A DNA stretch of 52,872 nt from Pirellulaceae bacterium (GTDB taxonomy: Bacteria > Planctomycetota > Planctomycetia > Pirellulales > Pirellulaceae): positions 131,107-183,978 of the forward strand of contig JAKVCA010000020.1 of assembly GCA_022448315.1 (NCBI GenBank), written 5' to 3'. Under the pieces are notes generated by a model. It ran no database searches. It was not told the origin of the DNA and worked only from the letters and a program-made list of their open reading frames with translations. Shown in pieces: positions 1 through 8,908 of the stretch. Every line of letters starts with the position of its first letter. The stretch's first letter is position 1. Position numbers and translations under genes: made by a program.

Positions 1-1511
1 AGTTGCTGGATCAACAGACCATCGATCGCATCCTCTTCTGCGCCCCGGGTTGGAAGTAGGGCGGCATAGTTGTCCAAGATGTTGTATCGCCAGTGGCCTT
101 TCCATGCCTGCGGCAACTGACGTTTTTCGACCATTTTCCCAAACTCGGAATAATCATAGCGAGAACGAAAAACAAAAATCGTCATCCGTCCTTTGACGAA
201 GGGCGTTCGGGTATTGCCGCGAAACATGCGTGCCACACCGGGTGCCAGAGACTCGGCTCGTTGCCCCAATTCCTCGAGTTGATCTTGCCCCAGGTTTCCG
301 ATGACAAGGAAGTTCTCCGTTTCGATTTCACTCGAATCAACATCGGGCAACCCGAGATCCCAATTGTCGTGAGCCAGGGCAATTCGATCGGCAAGTAGTT
401 CTTCGTGGGTTGCTTTCTGGGCTTTAGCCTCCGCGTAAACCAATTCAATCGTTTGCCCAGGTTCACGCCCATCAAACTTCGCGCCTTCCCTGATCCATGT
501 CGCGATGGTTTCAATCGTATCGTCCGGCAAGGGAGCACGGTTCTGTGGCATGCGGTCCCCCCCCGCGGTGCCTTTCAGTTTCTGAACCAGGAGACTCTCA
601 TCCGCGTTACCTGGCACGAAAAGATTTCCGCTGTCTCCGCCACGCAACCAACCCTGAAACATTGTCAAATCGAGGCCGCCACGAGCGTTTTGGGCATTCA
701 CGTGGCAACCCCCGCATTGCTGCACGATCACCGGCGCGACCTCCAGCGCGAAGCTGACGGTTTCCTTGCCCGTCGCGCGTACCAGTTCGGGCGCGGGCAT
801 CTCCGGAGCAGCGTCATCATTGTCCGCATTCAAAACAGCGAGACTCGTCATTCTCTGCTGTGCATCGATCCTCGCCCCTTCATCGATCCATTTTTTCAAA
901 ACGGCCAACTCCTCCTCGGTAACACTTCCACCCCCTCGGGGCATATCGCCTTCCTCAATCACCTGATAAATGCGACTCCCCTCTCCGTTGCCGGGCAACA
1001 CCACTCGACCTGCGGGTGTCCCTCGCATCAGTTCGTTGTAGTTCGCCATCGCGAATTCACCACGATTTGCCGTCACGTGGCAACGTCCACATTTTCCGAC
1101 AAGAATCGGCACAACCTCTTTGGCAAAGTTGGTCCCACCCTCAACCGGCATTCCGGCATCCTCGCCGAGAACAGCCTGCAATCCCCCAATGGGTTCGAGT
1201 TCGACCCCTTCAAGTTGGAGCAAGCCGTGCGCTTTCCTCAGTCGATCGTACTGCGGCTTCAACAATTTGATTACTTCCGGATTCGGCTCCGCCACCAGCA
1301 GCTCCATCGCCTTTTGAGCAGCCGTCACCATCCGACCACTCTCGTCAAAATTTTTGCTCGAGTAAGCCTTCCCCGCACGATCAATCGCCTGCTCGATCAG
1401 GCGAGCCTGTCGCCTAACCGCGGAATTTTGTGCCTCGGCCGTTTGCAACCAAGCACCGAGAACGGCAAAGCACGTCCCCCAAAGAATCCAATTTCTGACT
1501 ACGTTTCGCAT
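1..1511 (-). CDS. Secreted di-haem cytochrome c-domain protein (planctomycete type), C-terminus beyond the window
   Basis: From the ATG at 1511 the minus-strand frame stays open to the window edge, so about 503 residues are present and the C-terminus is missing. Residues 8-27 look like a signal peptide ending near AEAQ. Two c-type haem motifs are visible, CGRCH near residue 141 and CGGCH near 266. Each is followed about 50 residues later by a Met-Pro stretch (DMPRGGG, DRMPQNR) that could supply the distal ligand, and then by a closing helix (KKWIDEGA, ATWIREGA). This is the layout of planctomycete-type cytochrome c domains, known from large secreted proteins of unsettled role. The region after residue 370 has no motif I recognise. 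Haem binding is inferred from the motifs; the electron partner and substrate are unknown. Long plus-strand open frames here are shadows. Confidence 0.85.
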   Translation of the reverse strand, partial: MRNVVRNWILWGTCFAVLGAWLQTAEAQNSAVRRQARLIEQAIDRAGKAYSSKNFDESGRMVTAAQKAMELLVAEPNPEVIKLLKPQYDRLRKAHGLLQLEGVELEPIGGLQAVLGEDAGMPVEGGTNFAKEVVPILVGKCGRCHVTANRGEFAMANYNELMRGTPAGRVVLPGNGEGSRIYQVIEEGDMPRGGGSVTEEELAVLKKWIDEGARIDAQQRMTSLAVLNADNDDAAPEMPAPELVRATGKETVSFALEVAPVIVQQCGGCHVNAQNARGGLDLTMFQGWLRGGDSGNLFVPGNADESLLVQKLKGTAGGDRMPQNRAPLPDDTIETIATWIREGAKFDGREPGQTIELVYAEAKAQKATHEELLADRIALAHDNWDLGLPDVDSSEIETENFLVIGNLGQDQLEELGQRAESLAPGVARMFRGNTRTPFVKGRMTIFVFRSRYDYSEFGKMVEKRQLPQAWKGHWRYNILDNYAALLPTRGAEEDAIDGLLIQQ

Positions 1512-2105
1512 GATAACTACTCGATCGATACTCGTGTGTAGGTGGGCTGTCAGCGTGGAATCACAAACGTCTATCATCAAAATGCCCGAACTCAGCGATA
1601 AATTTCAAGCTCTCGAAGCCCTAAAAAGTCAGTCACCTGAGGCGAGTCGCGAAGACTCTCTGTCTCTGTTGCCCCTTTTGGCCCATCCAATGACGAATCA
1701 TTGGCCAAGTTTTTGTGCGGTGTTCGGTCAAGTCTACCGGTTTTAAAGTGGCAAGGTAAAGTCGACCTTCGTTAAACCCTCGAAACATCCATCTCAGCGC
1801 GGTCACTGTGGCTCCTGCGATGGGTTCCAACTCGGGGCCGATAGGAGATTTACATGGGGCCCTAAAAATGGCATGCGTCACCCGAAAAGTCAGTTTCCTG
1901 ACATTCTGCAACTCGAACCTCCAAAAACGTTCGGCAATCGGCGTTACTCAAGGTAACGAAAAGGAGGTGGAATGTACTCGCTCGGGATTAATCTTGGCAT
2001 CCAATGCGTGGCGATCGCATATAAAAACGGGGCAAGTGACAAGCAGCACAAGTTGAGACATCACACTGTTTCCCGAACTTTTTGGCATCGGTTGCCTCCG
2101 GGGAG
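1512..2105. other. Intergenic region without a convincing gene
   Basis: This is the gap between the 3' end of the LysM-like gene and the cytochrome-domain gene, both on the minus strand. It holds a hairpin at 1678-1708 (CCAATGA and TCATTGG arms, CGAA loop, outer TTGG/CCAA pairs) followed on the plus strand by a short T run. It also holds a 6-bp inverted repeat at 1942-1958 directly before a plus-strand AAGGAGG and ATG at 1972. No open frame here has recognisable protein character. Confidence 0.5.
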
Positions 2106-3164
2106 CTACCTGGGCGGTAACCTTAACTCGATGCCCTGTGGGAGCGGTGCGGAATGGTCAGTCTGGTCGGGCAAACGCGGTGCATTCAATTCTACCAGTT
2201 CGACATAACGGGAGGCTTGACCTAACAATCTTGCAGCAATCTGGAAGAGACTCTCGTTCCCGGCCGTCACATACACACCTTCCGCCGAGTCCACCGACCC
2301 CGCTTCCAACGATCGTGACGGCAGGCTCGCTCTGAGGCCCGGCACCTTCTCGGGAAACCTCTGACGTAATTCAGCCTTGGTGGGTGGCTGCAAAACGCGA
2401 CCGACACCAAGGGTCTCAAAATCAAGCCCCCGTTCTGCAAGGCTGGCATCGACCGCAAGAAACCACTGCGGATCACCGTAGTTGCGTTCACAATAGGTCC
2501 ACAGCGTATCGTCGATCCGTAAAATCCATTTAGGATCCGGCGTGGGAATATCGTCTCGAGGATTTCGCTTCAGAGGGGCAGGACGATGATTCAGGCCTGA
2601 CGCAGCGGGCCGAACTTGCACCGATCGGAACGGCGTAGGAACGTACTCCGATTCTGACTCAGGAGACGCGCTCAAAGCCGAATTCGGCTCCGTTTGACCG
2701 GCGAGAGACTGACTTGGAGACAACGCGTTACTGGGCGTTCGCATCTCAAGTTCCGACTGCGGCTCGTTCAAGCCCCGTGTTTCATCGATAGCTGGAATGG
2801 AAGCAGGCGAAGCAATCGAGCCCGAATTTTGAACTGGCGAAGCAGGTGGCTCTGCGGCCAACACCGCTTCGGGAGCAGGGGTTCGCAAGCCCGAAGGCTC
2901 AGTCTGCGGATGAAGAACCGAGTCAACTTGAGTCACGCGAGGTGGTATGGCAAGAACTGTGCTTGCCTTGGCCTCACTCTCCGAGCCAGTCACGCGGCGA
3001 TACACCTGTGCTAACGGGATGTCACCTGCTTGAGGCGTTTTGATCAGGACGCCATGTCGTCGCGCCAGACCGACAAGGATCACCGCCAACAATCCAACCA
3101 CTAAGATGAGGCCGAGAGTTGCTTCTCGAATGAAGCGGCGAGTCGTGGGATCGGTCGTCTTCAC
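2106..3164 (-). CDS. Membrane-anchored protein with two LysM-like repeats
   Basis: The protein has 352 residues. The start is a GTG at 3164: the codon just upstream is an in-frame TAG, and AGGA lies a few bases upstream. One transmembrane helix (residues 16-34) follows a short charged N-terminus, so the rest is probably periplasmic. Residues 60-205 are a low-complexity linker rich in Pro, Ser and Glu. Two C-terminal segments have LysM character, a pattern of Leu and Tyr residues with an NAPxL-like turn: about 216-262 (DDTLWTYCERNYGDPQ) and 297-350 (ESLFQIAARLLG, LNAPRLP). LysM folds usually bind peptidoglycan or related glycans, so cell-wall binding is inferred. The gene lies 174 bp downstream of rsmH, where ftsL and ftsI sit in many bacteria, but it does not resemble either. 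Membership of the exact LysM family is my reading of a weak pattern. Confidence 0.7.
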   Translation of the reverse strand: MKTTDPTTRRFIREATLGLILVVGLLAVILVGLARRHGVLIKTPQAGDIPLAQVYRRVTGSESEAKASTVLAIPPRVTQVDSVLHPQTEPSGLRTPAPEAVLAAEPPASPVQNSGSIASPASIPAIDETRGLNEPQSELEMRTPSNALSPSQSLAGQTEPNSALSASPESESEYVPTPFRSVQVRPAASGLNHRPAPLKRNPRDDIPTPDPKWILRIDDTLWTYCERNYGDPQWFLAVDASLAERGLDFETLGVGRVLQPPTKAELRQRFPEKVPGLRASLPSRSLEAGSVDSAEGVYVTAGNESLFQIAARLLGQASRYVELVELNAPRLPDQTDHSAPLPQGIELRLPPR

Positions 3165-3338
3165 CTAGTCCTGCTTCCGTTGCACGGGATCGTCGAGGAT
3201 GATCGTTAGGGATTGCAAAACAACGCTTGGTTTGCACGTTGGGCAACCGTTTTCAAGATCATGCAATCCGATTCAGAGATACATTAAGCTCGCTTTTCCT
3301 ACCTTGCGTTGCATCTTAAATCATCGCTCCCACTCCGA

Positions 3339-4274
3339 TCATCGATGCCACTCAGAGCGTTTCGGAGCATTGATGAAAGGCTGCTTTTCGATATCACCAT
3401 CGTCCAATCGAATCGCGACTCGAAGCCTTGAGCTGCGACTTCGCGGATTCGCGGCGATTTCCGCATCTGTAGGACGAATCGGTTTCCGATGAGTTACCTT
3501 CAGTCGAGGATTGTCTCGGAAAGCATGCTTGACGAGGCGATCCTCCAGCGAGTGAAAACTGATGATTGCAAACCGACCTCCCGGTTTAAGTAGATTTGGA
3601 AAATCACGCAAGGCCAATTCCAGAGCGTCCAGTTCACCATTGACGGCAATCCTCAGAGCTTGAAACGTGCGTGTAGCAGGATGAATCGGGTTTTTCGTGG
3701 ACCGCGGGACAACACTGGCAACCAGTTCAGCCAACTGCAAGCTCGTCCAATTCATCGTTGCCTGACGGCGCTGGACAATGGTTCGCGCAATTCGGCGACT
3801 TGCCCGCTCTTCACCGTACTTGTAGATCGTGTCAGCGAGTTCGCGTTCTGTAAGTCGGTTCAATAGGTCACTCGCAGACTCACCTTTCGCATCGTCAAAC
3901 CGCAAATCAAGCGGACCTTCGTCGAGAAAGCTGAAGCCCCGCCCCGAGTCTGCCAATTGATCGCTGGAAATTCCGAGGTCGAGCAGAATGCCATCAAAGA
4001 GGGGCCAAGCATGCTCTTCGACCAACGTCCTGAGCTCACGGAAATTACTGTGGACAAGCTCAACAGGCAATCCCTCAAGCAATCCACGACATCGCGACAG
4101 GGCTCGTGGATCCGCGTCAAGGCTGATCACCTTTCCATCTGGCCTCACAGCATCCGCGAGCTGCCGTGTATGACCGCCTCCCCCAAGCGTACCGTCCACC
4201 ATGGTCTGCCCGGGTTGCGGCGCGAGACTCTCGAGCGTTTCCTGCGGAAGAACCGAGACATGCTGAGTCGTCAT
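3339..4274 (-). CDS. rsmH: 16S rRNA (cytosine-1402-N4)-methyltransferase RsmH (MraW)
   Basis: This cytoplasmic enzyme methylates C1402 of 16S rRNA with S-adenosylmethionine (SAM). The SAM-binding motif VDGTLGGGGHT (about residues 26-36), the family segment GILLDLGISSDQL, RTFQALRIAVN and the C-terminal ISFHSLEDRLVK are all present, and the length of 311 residues is normal. I chose the ATG at 4274 because family members begin close to HVxVL. A TTG at 4286 would add four residues, and neither start has a clear ribosome site. Usually rsmH follows mraZ and precedes ftsL/ftsI in the dcw cluster. Here there is no mraZ upstream (only intergenic DNA with the preceding gene's terminator), and downstream lies the LysM-like gene, in keeping with the broken dcw clusters known from planctomycetes. 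Confidence 0.95.
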   Translation of the reverse strand: MTTQHVSVLPQETLESLAPQPGQTMVDGTLGGGGHTRQLADAVRPDGKVISLDADPRALSRCRGLLEGLPVELVHSNFRELRTLVEEHAWPLFDGILLDLGISSDQLADSGRGFSFLDEGPLDLRFDDAKGESASDLLNRLTERELADTIYKYGEERASRRIARTIVQRRQATMNWTSLQLAELVASVVPRSTKNPIHPATRTFQALRIAVNGELDALELALRDFPNLLKPGGRFAIISFHSLEDRLVKHAFRDNPRLKVTHRKPIRPTDAEIAANPRSRSSRLRVAIRLDDGDIEKQPFINAPKRSEWHR

Positions 4275-4468
4275 CTTTGAAGTCAACTAACTGCGGATAA
4301 GGTAAGGAGTTTTGCTAAGACGAAATCGATATTCTCGTAAACTTGAAATCAGCAGAAGTAGAGCCACCGTGCTCTTCCACGGCTTCGTCTTGAAAACGCT
4401 CTTCGTGCGGCAACCAATGTAGCTAGGGATCGCACAAGCATCGACCACACCGTTGCGATCGGGTCCAT

Positions 4469-4510
4469 AAAAAAACGTGAGTCGATACAGTCCTTGTATC
4501 GAACTCACGT
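4469..4510 (-). terminator. Rho-independent terminator, minus strand
   Basis: The arms ACGTGAGTCGATACA (from 4475) and TGTATCGAACTCACGT (to 4510) pair over about 15 bp with one bulged base. On the minus strand the hairpin is followed by a run of seven T. It probably ends transcription coming from the glycosyltransferase gene, although about 415 bp separate it from that stop codon. Confidence 0.8.
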
Positions 4511-4632
4511 TTGAGGTCCAAGCAGGGCGAATCACACTCCTTAGGCCCCTGTCCATCGCCCTCGAGGCGTTCCCTTGCCTTGAGTTCCTCAGTACGACCG
4601 AAGCGCTGTGGCCAACGATTTTCGGCAAACTG

Positions 4633-4686
4633 AACGGACGTGAACGATGGGACGGACGTGAACGATGGGACGGGCGTAAACGGGCG
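4633..4686. repeat. 18-bp tandem repeat, three copies
   Basis: The copies at 4633-4650 and 4651-4668 (consensus GACGGACGTGAACGATGG) differ by one base. The third copy, 4669-4686, is diverged. The repeat lies in untranslated DNA between the glycosyltransferase gene and its terminator. Confidence 0.8.
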
Positions 4687-4924
4687 AGTCCATTAACGTT
4701 ATCCGAGTGTTTTGTGCTCGATCCGTTACGGTAATCTGGCCCTTCCACCTCGCAAACCGATCCTCGACCCTTTCAAGATAGCCTTGCCCCAAGGGCGGTC
4801 AACCGATTCGAGTCGAGTCCCAAGTCGCGTGAAAGGAGAGGTTCGTCGGGCAATTGCATTGCTGCCAAGGGTTTGCGACGGTAGGGCATATCGTCAGCAA
4901 TCGAAAAATTCGTTCCGAGTGCTA

Positions 4925-6058
4925 TCAGATCACCCCTTCGATGGCACTTTCAAATCGTCCGACCATACCCTCGATCGAATAATTCTGAAGGACTCGATCG
5001 CGATTAAAATGCCCACACCTCGATCGAACCTCTGGATCCTGAAGCACCTGACAAAGATTCGCGACAAGCGTCTCAGGCTGACGCACTTCCGCCAATTGAC
5101 AAGCAGGTCCAGGCCCTAAAACCTCGCTGACACCCTCGATCATGTTTGCCACAATCGCCTTCCCGGTGGCCATCCCCTCGAGCAGTGCGTTGGACATGCC
5201 CTCCCACTGCGAGGGAAAAACGAAGGCATCGCAATGTTCCAGCAAGGCCCAGGGCTGAGCTCTCCAACCCAGCCAGTGAATACACGCCTCAAGCCCCAGT
5301 GCTTTTCCTTGGCCAGCAAGGGACTTGGCTTGCGGCCCATCGCCCGCGATCCACAGCGAGGCATTGGGAAATTGGCCCCGCAGTTTGGGCCAATACGCGA
5401 TAAGGCGATCCAGCCCTTTCTGCGAGTCTAGTCGTCCGACAAAGCCCACATGAGGCCCCGACGATTCGCGGAAGCCCTCAGGCCTCAATGGATGGCTAAT
5501 CTGGGTTTCGATCGCCGTGTGATCAACACCATTGGGGATGACGCTCAAGCGATTCTCCGAATAGTGTCCTTTGAATTGACAGTAGTCGCGAACCGAATGG
5601 CTGACGCAGATCACATTGCGGGCACGTTGGAGACTCCTTCGTTCCAGGGGTAAACGCCACCTCCGGGGATCAGCCACGCGAATGTTTCCGATGTGGGGTA
5701 CGCGGGGAAACTTCTTCAGCGTCGCACCGGTCAATACATTGGCATGGAAGAGGAACGAGAGGACCGCCGCGGGGTTTTGTGACTGAATCCGCTGTGCGAG
5801 TCGTCTTTTGGCCCCGAAAAAGTCGAAGGCCGACCGCGCATTCAGCGAGGACAACGAGACCTGCTGCTCTCGCAGGCGCTCGTAGAACTGCATGCGTTCG
5901 GTAGGAAAAGGTGCAAGACAAACCACCTCGCAGTTGTATTTTTCCGGATCGAGTCGAGTGGCCAATTCCGTGACGCACCTTTCCGTCCCCCCAGCGCGCA
6001 ATTCGGTCGTGACCAGCATCACATTTCGAGTTTCGGATGGAGGAGCAACAACGGTCAT
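4925..6058 (-). CDS. Glycosyltransferase family 4 (GT-B fold)
   Basis: The protein has 377 residues and an ATG start at 6058. The N-terminal Rossmann half has the acceptor-side glycine motif AGGTERCVTEL (about 22-32). The C-terminal half has VGFVGRLDSQKGLDRL, WIAGDGPQAKSL, and the nucleotide-sugar-binding segment with the EX7E-type pattern, PSQWEGMSNALLEGMA. Together these define GT4 retaining glycosyltransferases, which transfer a sugar from a nucleotide donor, often in exopolysaccharide or lipopolysaccharide synthesis. No membrane helix or signal peptide is seen, so it is probably cytosolic or peripheral. The neighbours (rsmH downstream, queA divergent upstream) do not reveal the substrate, and there is no polysaccharide cluster around it. 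Confidence 0.9.
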   Translation of the reverse strand: MTVVAPPSETRNVMLVTTELRAGGTERCVTELATRLDPEKYNCEVVCLAPFPTERMQFYERLREQQVSLSSLNARSAFDFFGAKRRLAQRIQSQNPAAVLSFLFHANVLTGATLKKFPRVPHIGNIRVADPRRWRLPLERRSLQRARNVICVSHSVRDYCQFKGHYSENRLSVIPNGVDHTAIETQISHPLRPEGFRESSGPHVGFVGRLDSQKGLDRLIAYWPKLRGQFPNASLWIAGDGPQAKSLAGQGKALGLEACIHWLGWRAQPWALLEHCDAFVFPSQWEGMSNALLEGMATGKAIVANMIEGVSEVLGPGPACQLAEVRQPETLVANLCQVLQDPEVRSRCGHFNRDRVLQNYSIEGMVGRFESAIEGVI

Positions 6059-6278
6059 GGTTGATCTTTTGGTATCCCGAATTCAGAGCCAGAAAGTCGA
6101 GTGCCATGTTGACGGTCTGGCAGTCCTTGGTGTTCAATCGGACAATTCTAAATCAGAACATGACGGCGGTTTACGCGAAATGGTCTGCTCTACCTTAATT
6201 TCTTTTGAAACAGCCCCGTGTAGTGCGTGATCGGATTTCCCTATCCGTAAAGTTCCTCCGCCACTGAAAACCAACTCA

Positions 6279-7325
6279 ATGACACACGTTGACCAATACG
6301 ACTATGAGCTTCCCAAGGAACTCATCGCCCAAGAGCCATTACGAAACCGCAGTGATGCGCGGCTCATGGTCATCGATCGTCAATCGGGATCGATCGAACA
6401 CTATCACATCCGAGATTTACCTGATCTAGTCCGTCCCGGTGACGCGATGGTCCTCAACAACACGCGTGTGCTCCCTGCAAAACTGGTCGGTTATCGGACC
6501 ACAACTCGTGGACGCTGGACAGGCCTTTTTCTGGATGCGGACGAGTTGGGAGTCGCCAAGGTATTGGCCAAAACGAGAGGAAAAGTCCAACCGGGAGATA
6601 CCGTCACGCTGCAGACGAGAAACGGGGTTGACGATGTTCGACTTCTGTTACTGGCCCGACTCTCCGGTGGCGCCTGGGCGGTTCGGCCTGAGGAGCCAGA
6701 ACCATGGGTCGACCTCCTTGAGAGAGTCGGACAGGTTCCTCTGCCTCATTACATCCGTGGCGGCCACATGTCTGACCACGATCTTGACACCTACCAAACG
6801 GTTTTCGCAAAACAACCCGGAGCCGTTGCCGCGCCCACGGCTGGCCTTCATTTCACCAAAGACATGCTTATTTATCTTAACGACTTTGGTGTCGAACTCT
6901 GTACGGTCACGCTTCACGTGGGTGTGGGAACATTCCGACCGATTGGAACGGAACAGATTGAAGACCATCAGATGCACACGGAGAGAGCGCAAATTTCCGC
7001 GGAAACCGTCAACCGCTTGAAACTCGCAAGGTCAACGGGAAACCGTGTGATCGCTGTCGGTACCACGAGCGTTCGCACACTTGAGTCGGCATCACAAAAT
7101 GGGGAACTCGAGCCATGGGAGGGCGAAACCGACCTTTTCATTCATCCTCCCTACCGCTTTCGCAGTGTGGATGCTTTGCTCACTAATTTTCATTTACCAC
7201 GAAGTACGCTGCTCGTACTGATCCGCACATTTGGCGGAAACGAGTTGATGAAGCGGGCTTACGAATTGGCAATCGAAGAAAAATACCGTTTCTACAGTTA
7301 CGGCGATGCGATGCTGATTCTCTAG
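6279..7325 (+). CDS. queA: tRNA preQ1(34) S-adenosylmethionine ribosyltransferase-isomerase QueA
   Basis: QueA transfers and rearranges the ribose of SAM onto preQ1 at tRNA wobble position 34, giving epoxyqueuosine. Family landmarks are YDYELPKELIAQEP at the N-terminus, the DAMVLNNTRVLPAKL segment, VAAPTAGLHFT (about 182-194), TLHVGVGTF, and the C-terminal VGTTSVRTLES and TNFHLPRSTLL. The length of 348 residues is normal. It starts at ATG 6279, divergent from the glycosyltransferase gene, and is followed within 20 bp by a strong terminator, so it appears to be a single-gene unit. No tgt or other queuosine gene is next to it. Confidence 0.97.
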   Translation: MTHVDQYDYELPKELIAQEPLRNRSDARLMVIDRQSGSIEHYHIRDLPDLVRPGDAMVLNNTRVLPAKLVGYRTTTRGRWTGLFLDADELGVAKVLAKTRGKVQPGDTVTLQTRNGVDDVRLLLLARLSGGAWAVRPEEPEPWVDLLERVGQVPLPHYIRGGHMSDHDLDTYQTVFAKQPGAVAAPTAGLHFTKDMLIYLNDFGVELCTVTLHVGVGTFRPIGTEQIEDHQMHTERAQISAETVNRLKLARSTGNRVIAVGTTSVRTLESASQNGELEPWEGETDLFIHPPYRFRSVDALLTNFHLPRSTLLVLIRTFGGNELMKRAYELAIEEKYRFYSYGDAMLIL

Positions 7326-7343
7326 CTCCCCCAGGAACTAAAA

Positions 7344-7378
7344 AAAGCCCGGCAAGATTGCCGGGCTTTCTCGTTTTT
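7344..7378. terminator. Strong, probably bidirectional terminator between queA and fliA
   Basis: AAAGCCCGGCAA (7344-7355) and TTGCCGGGCTTT (7358-7369) form a perfect 12-bp stem with a two-base GA loop. A T-rich stretch follows on the plus strand and an A run precedes it. It ends queA and may also end the minus-strand fliA transcript. Confidence 0.9.
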
Positions 7379-7434
7379 CTCTAGTCAAAGTTTTTGAGGA
7401 CCTCGAAGCGTAAGTACCTCTACGTCCAAGGACC

Positions 7435-8220
7435 TCAGCCGCCAAATTCAACGCGTCGGCGGCCTAACTGTCCCTGAAGACGATTGACAATACTGCTGTG
7501 CATTTGACTGACACGACTTTCACTGAGATCCAGCGTCATGCCAATCTCTTTCATCGTCAATTCTTCGTAGTAATAAAGAATGATGATCAGTCGCTCGTTG
7601 CGATTCAGACCCTTGCAGACCAATCGCATCAAGTCTGTTTTCTGAATCCGTCGAGTTGGATCCTCACCCTTTTTATCCTCAAGGATGTCGATTTCTCGGA
7701 CATCCTTGTAGCTGTCGGTCTCGTAATATTTCTTGTCAAGACTGATGAAATTCGCGGCATTCGCATCCAAATGCATTTTCTCCAGTTCCTGGAGACTGAT
7801 TTGCAGATCTTGCGACAACTCTTCATCCGTGGGTGGACGACCAAACTTGGCTTCCAGTCGCTTGGTCGCTTCCCCAAGTTTGCTGGCCTTAGCTCGGACA
7901 AGCCTTGGGACCCAATCCATCGTACGTAATTCATCGAGCATGGCGCCTCGAATTCGAGGGACACAGTAAGTCTCGAATTTGACGCCACGACTGAGGTCGA
8001 ATGCATTGATCGCATCCATCAGTCCGAAGACTCCCGCAGAGATGAGGTCGTCAAGTTCGACGCCTTCGGGAAGTCGCTGCCAAATACGTTCGCCATTGTA
8101 ACGAACGAGTGGGAAATAACGTTCAACCAACCGGTTTCTCAAAGGCTTGTTGGTTTGATCTTTTTTGTACTCTTGCCAAACTTGCTGGATCTCGTCAGCA
8201 GGCGCAACGGTCGTGGCCAT
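7435..8220 (-). CDS. fliA: Flagellar-type RNA polymerase sigma factor (FliA/WhiG family)
   Basis: The protein has 261 residues. Region 2 is recognisable (VERYFPLVRYNGERIW through DLISAGVFGLMDAINAFD, KFETYCVPRIRGAMLDELR), then region 3 (KLGEATKRLEAKFGRPPTDEEL) and a region 4 helix-turn-helix (LTMKEIGMTLDLSESRVSQMHSS). The short region 2-3-4 layout without region 1.1 and the DWVPRLVR segment are typical of sigma-28 (FliA), which transcribes late flagellar and chemotaxis genes. The start is ATG 8220, preceded by GGAGG at 8226-8230. It lies downstream of flhA, flhF and a small membrane protein in the same direction, the usual neighbourhood of fliA. No anti-sigma factor FlgM is nearby. Confidence 0.95.
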   Translation of the reverse strand: MATTVAPADEIQQVWQEYKKDQTNKPLRNRLVERYFPLVRYNGERIWQRLPEGVELDDLISAGVFGLMDAINAFDLSRGVKFETYCVPRIRGAMLDELRTMDWVPRLVRAKASKLGEATKRLEAKFGRPPTDEELSQDLQISLQELEKMHLDANAANFISLDKKYYETDSYKDVREIDILEDKKGEDPTRRIQKTDLMRLVCKGLNRNERLIIILYYYEELTMKEIGMTLDLSESRVSQMHSSIVNRLQGQLGRRRVEFGG

Positions 8221-8331
8221 GCAATCCTCCGTGATTGATTTGCCGTGACTTGGGGTCTATTCAGTCGATCAGTTCATCGCTGAAAAAACTTCCAGGTCCG
8301 AGCCTGAACTCGGCTGTGAGGCACCCGGAAA

Positions 8332-8580
8332 CTAGTTTCCGGAAGTAACCTCGTCTGTTTTCTCCAAAGCTTCCAATTCACGTTGCAGTTGCACCTGAAT
8401 GGAATCTTCAATCGTGCTTTCCGCAATCTTGCCAATGACATAGCCGATTGCAGCGAACACGAAAAGTAACAGGATGCTGAGCTTGATTGTTCCTTCAACT
8501 GCGTATCCTTGGAGAACGCCACGCAAAATGACGATAACGTATGCTAGCGTTCCAAGTATTCCGGCATATGAAGGACCCAT
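8332..8580 (-). CDS. Small two-helix membrane protein in the flagellar block
   Basis: The protein has 82 residues and an ATG start at 8580. Two hydrophobic segments, about residues 8-26 and 32-52 (LSILLLFVFAAIGYVIGKIA), are followed by an acidic, helical C-terminus with coiled-coil tendency (VQLQRELEALEKTDE). I do not recognise the family. It occupies the place between flhF and fliA where many bacteria carry flhG. Its conserved-looking composition and the lack of a competing frame support a real gene, but no strong ribosome site precedes it. A role in flagellar placement or assembly would be guilt by association only. Confidence 0.65.
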   Translation of the reverse strand: MGPSYAGILGTLAYVIVILRGVLQGYAVEGTIKLSILLLFVFAAIGYVIGKIAESTIEDSIQVQLQRELEALEKTDEVTSGN

Positions 8581-8908
8581 GAATCAGCTTGCTCTTAAAG
8601 ACGATAGGTCCTGTCCATCCTGGGGGGTAATCGCGCAACATGGTTACGCGTCATTAACAATCGGTTCCTTTTCTCAATTGAAATAAGTACATCTTCAAAG
8701 TTTGTAATTTTTTCAACGTCTTCGGGATTGCCTTGATCGAAAACATCGCAATCCCTTCACATTCGCTTCCGAAACACATGCCTTCCATGGCTCATCTGAC
8801 GTTCACGAATTGTACGCTTTTGGCTCCCCTCGCCCTCGTCGTTCTGACTTGGGTCTCTGAGCCGTTTCCCCGAGGTCGCCTAATGACGGGAACCTGAGGA
8901 TTATCTCT
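8581..8908. other. Intergenic region between flhF and the small membrane protein gene
   Basis: I see no gene here. An AT-rich patch at about 8650-8720 could hold a minus-strand promoter for the small membrane protein and fliA, but I cannot fix a -35/-10 pair. Confidence 0.4.

Larger units (their letters stand above)
4275..4924. other. Intergenic region with terminator and tandem repeat
   Basis: This gap lies between the glycosyltransferase stop and the rsmH start, both on the minus strand. It contains the terminator at 4469-4510 and the 18-bp tandem repeat at 4633-4686. Overlapping open frames run through the repeat on both strands, but they have no protein-like composition or ribosome site. 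Confidence 0.5.

Noticed and set aside
405-1541. Long plus-strand open frame of 378 codons
   Set aside because: Antisense to the cytochrome-domain gene, whose signal peptide and two haem motifs are clear; the plus-strand translation has no domain.
4287-4748. Minus-strand frame of 153 codons beside rsmH
   Set aside because: It runs through a terminator and a tandem repeat; composition is not protein-like and it has no ribosome site.
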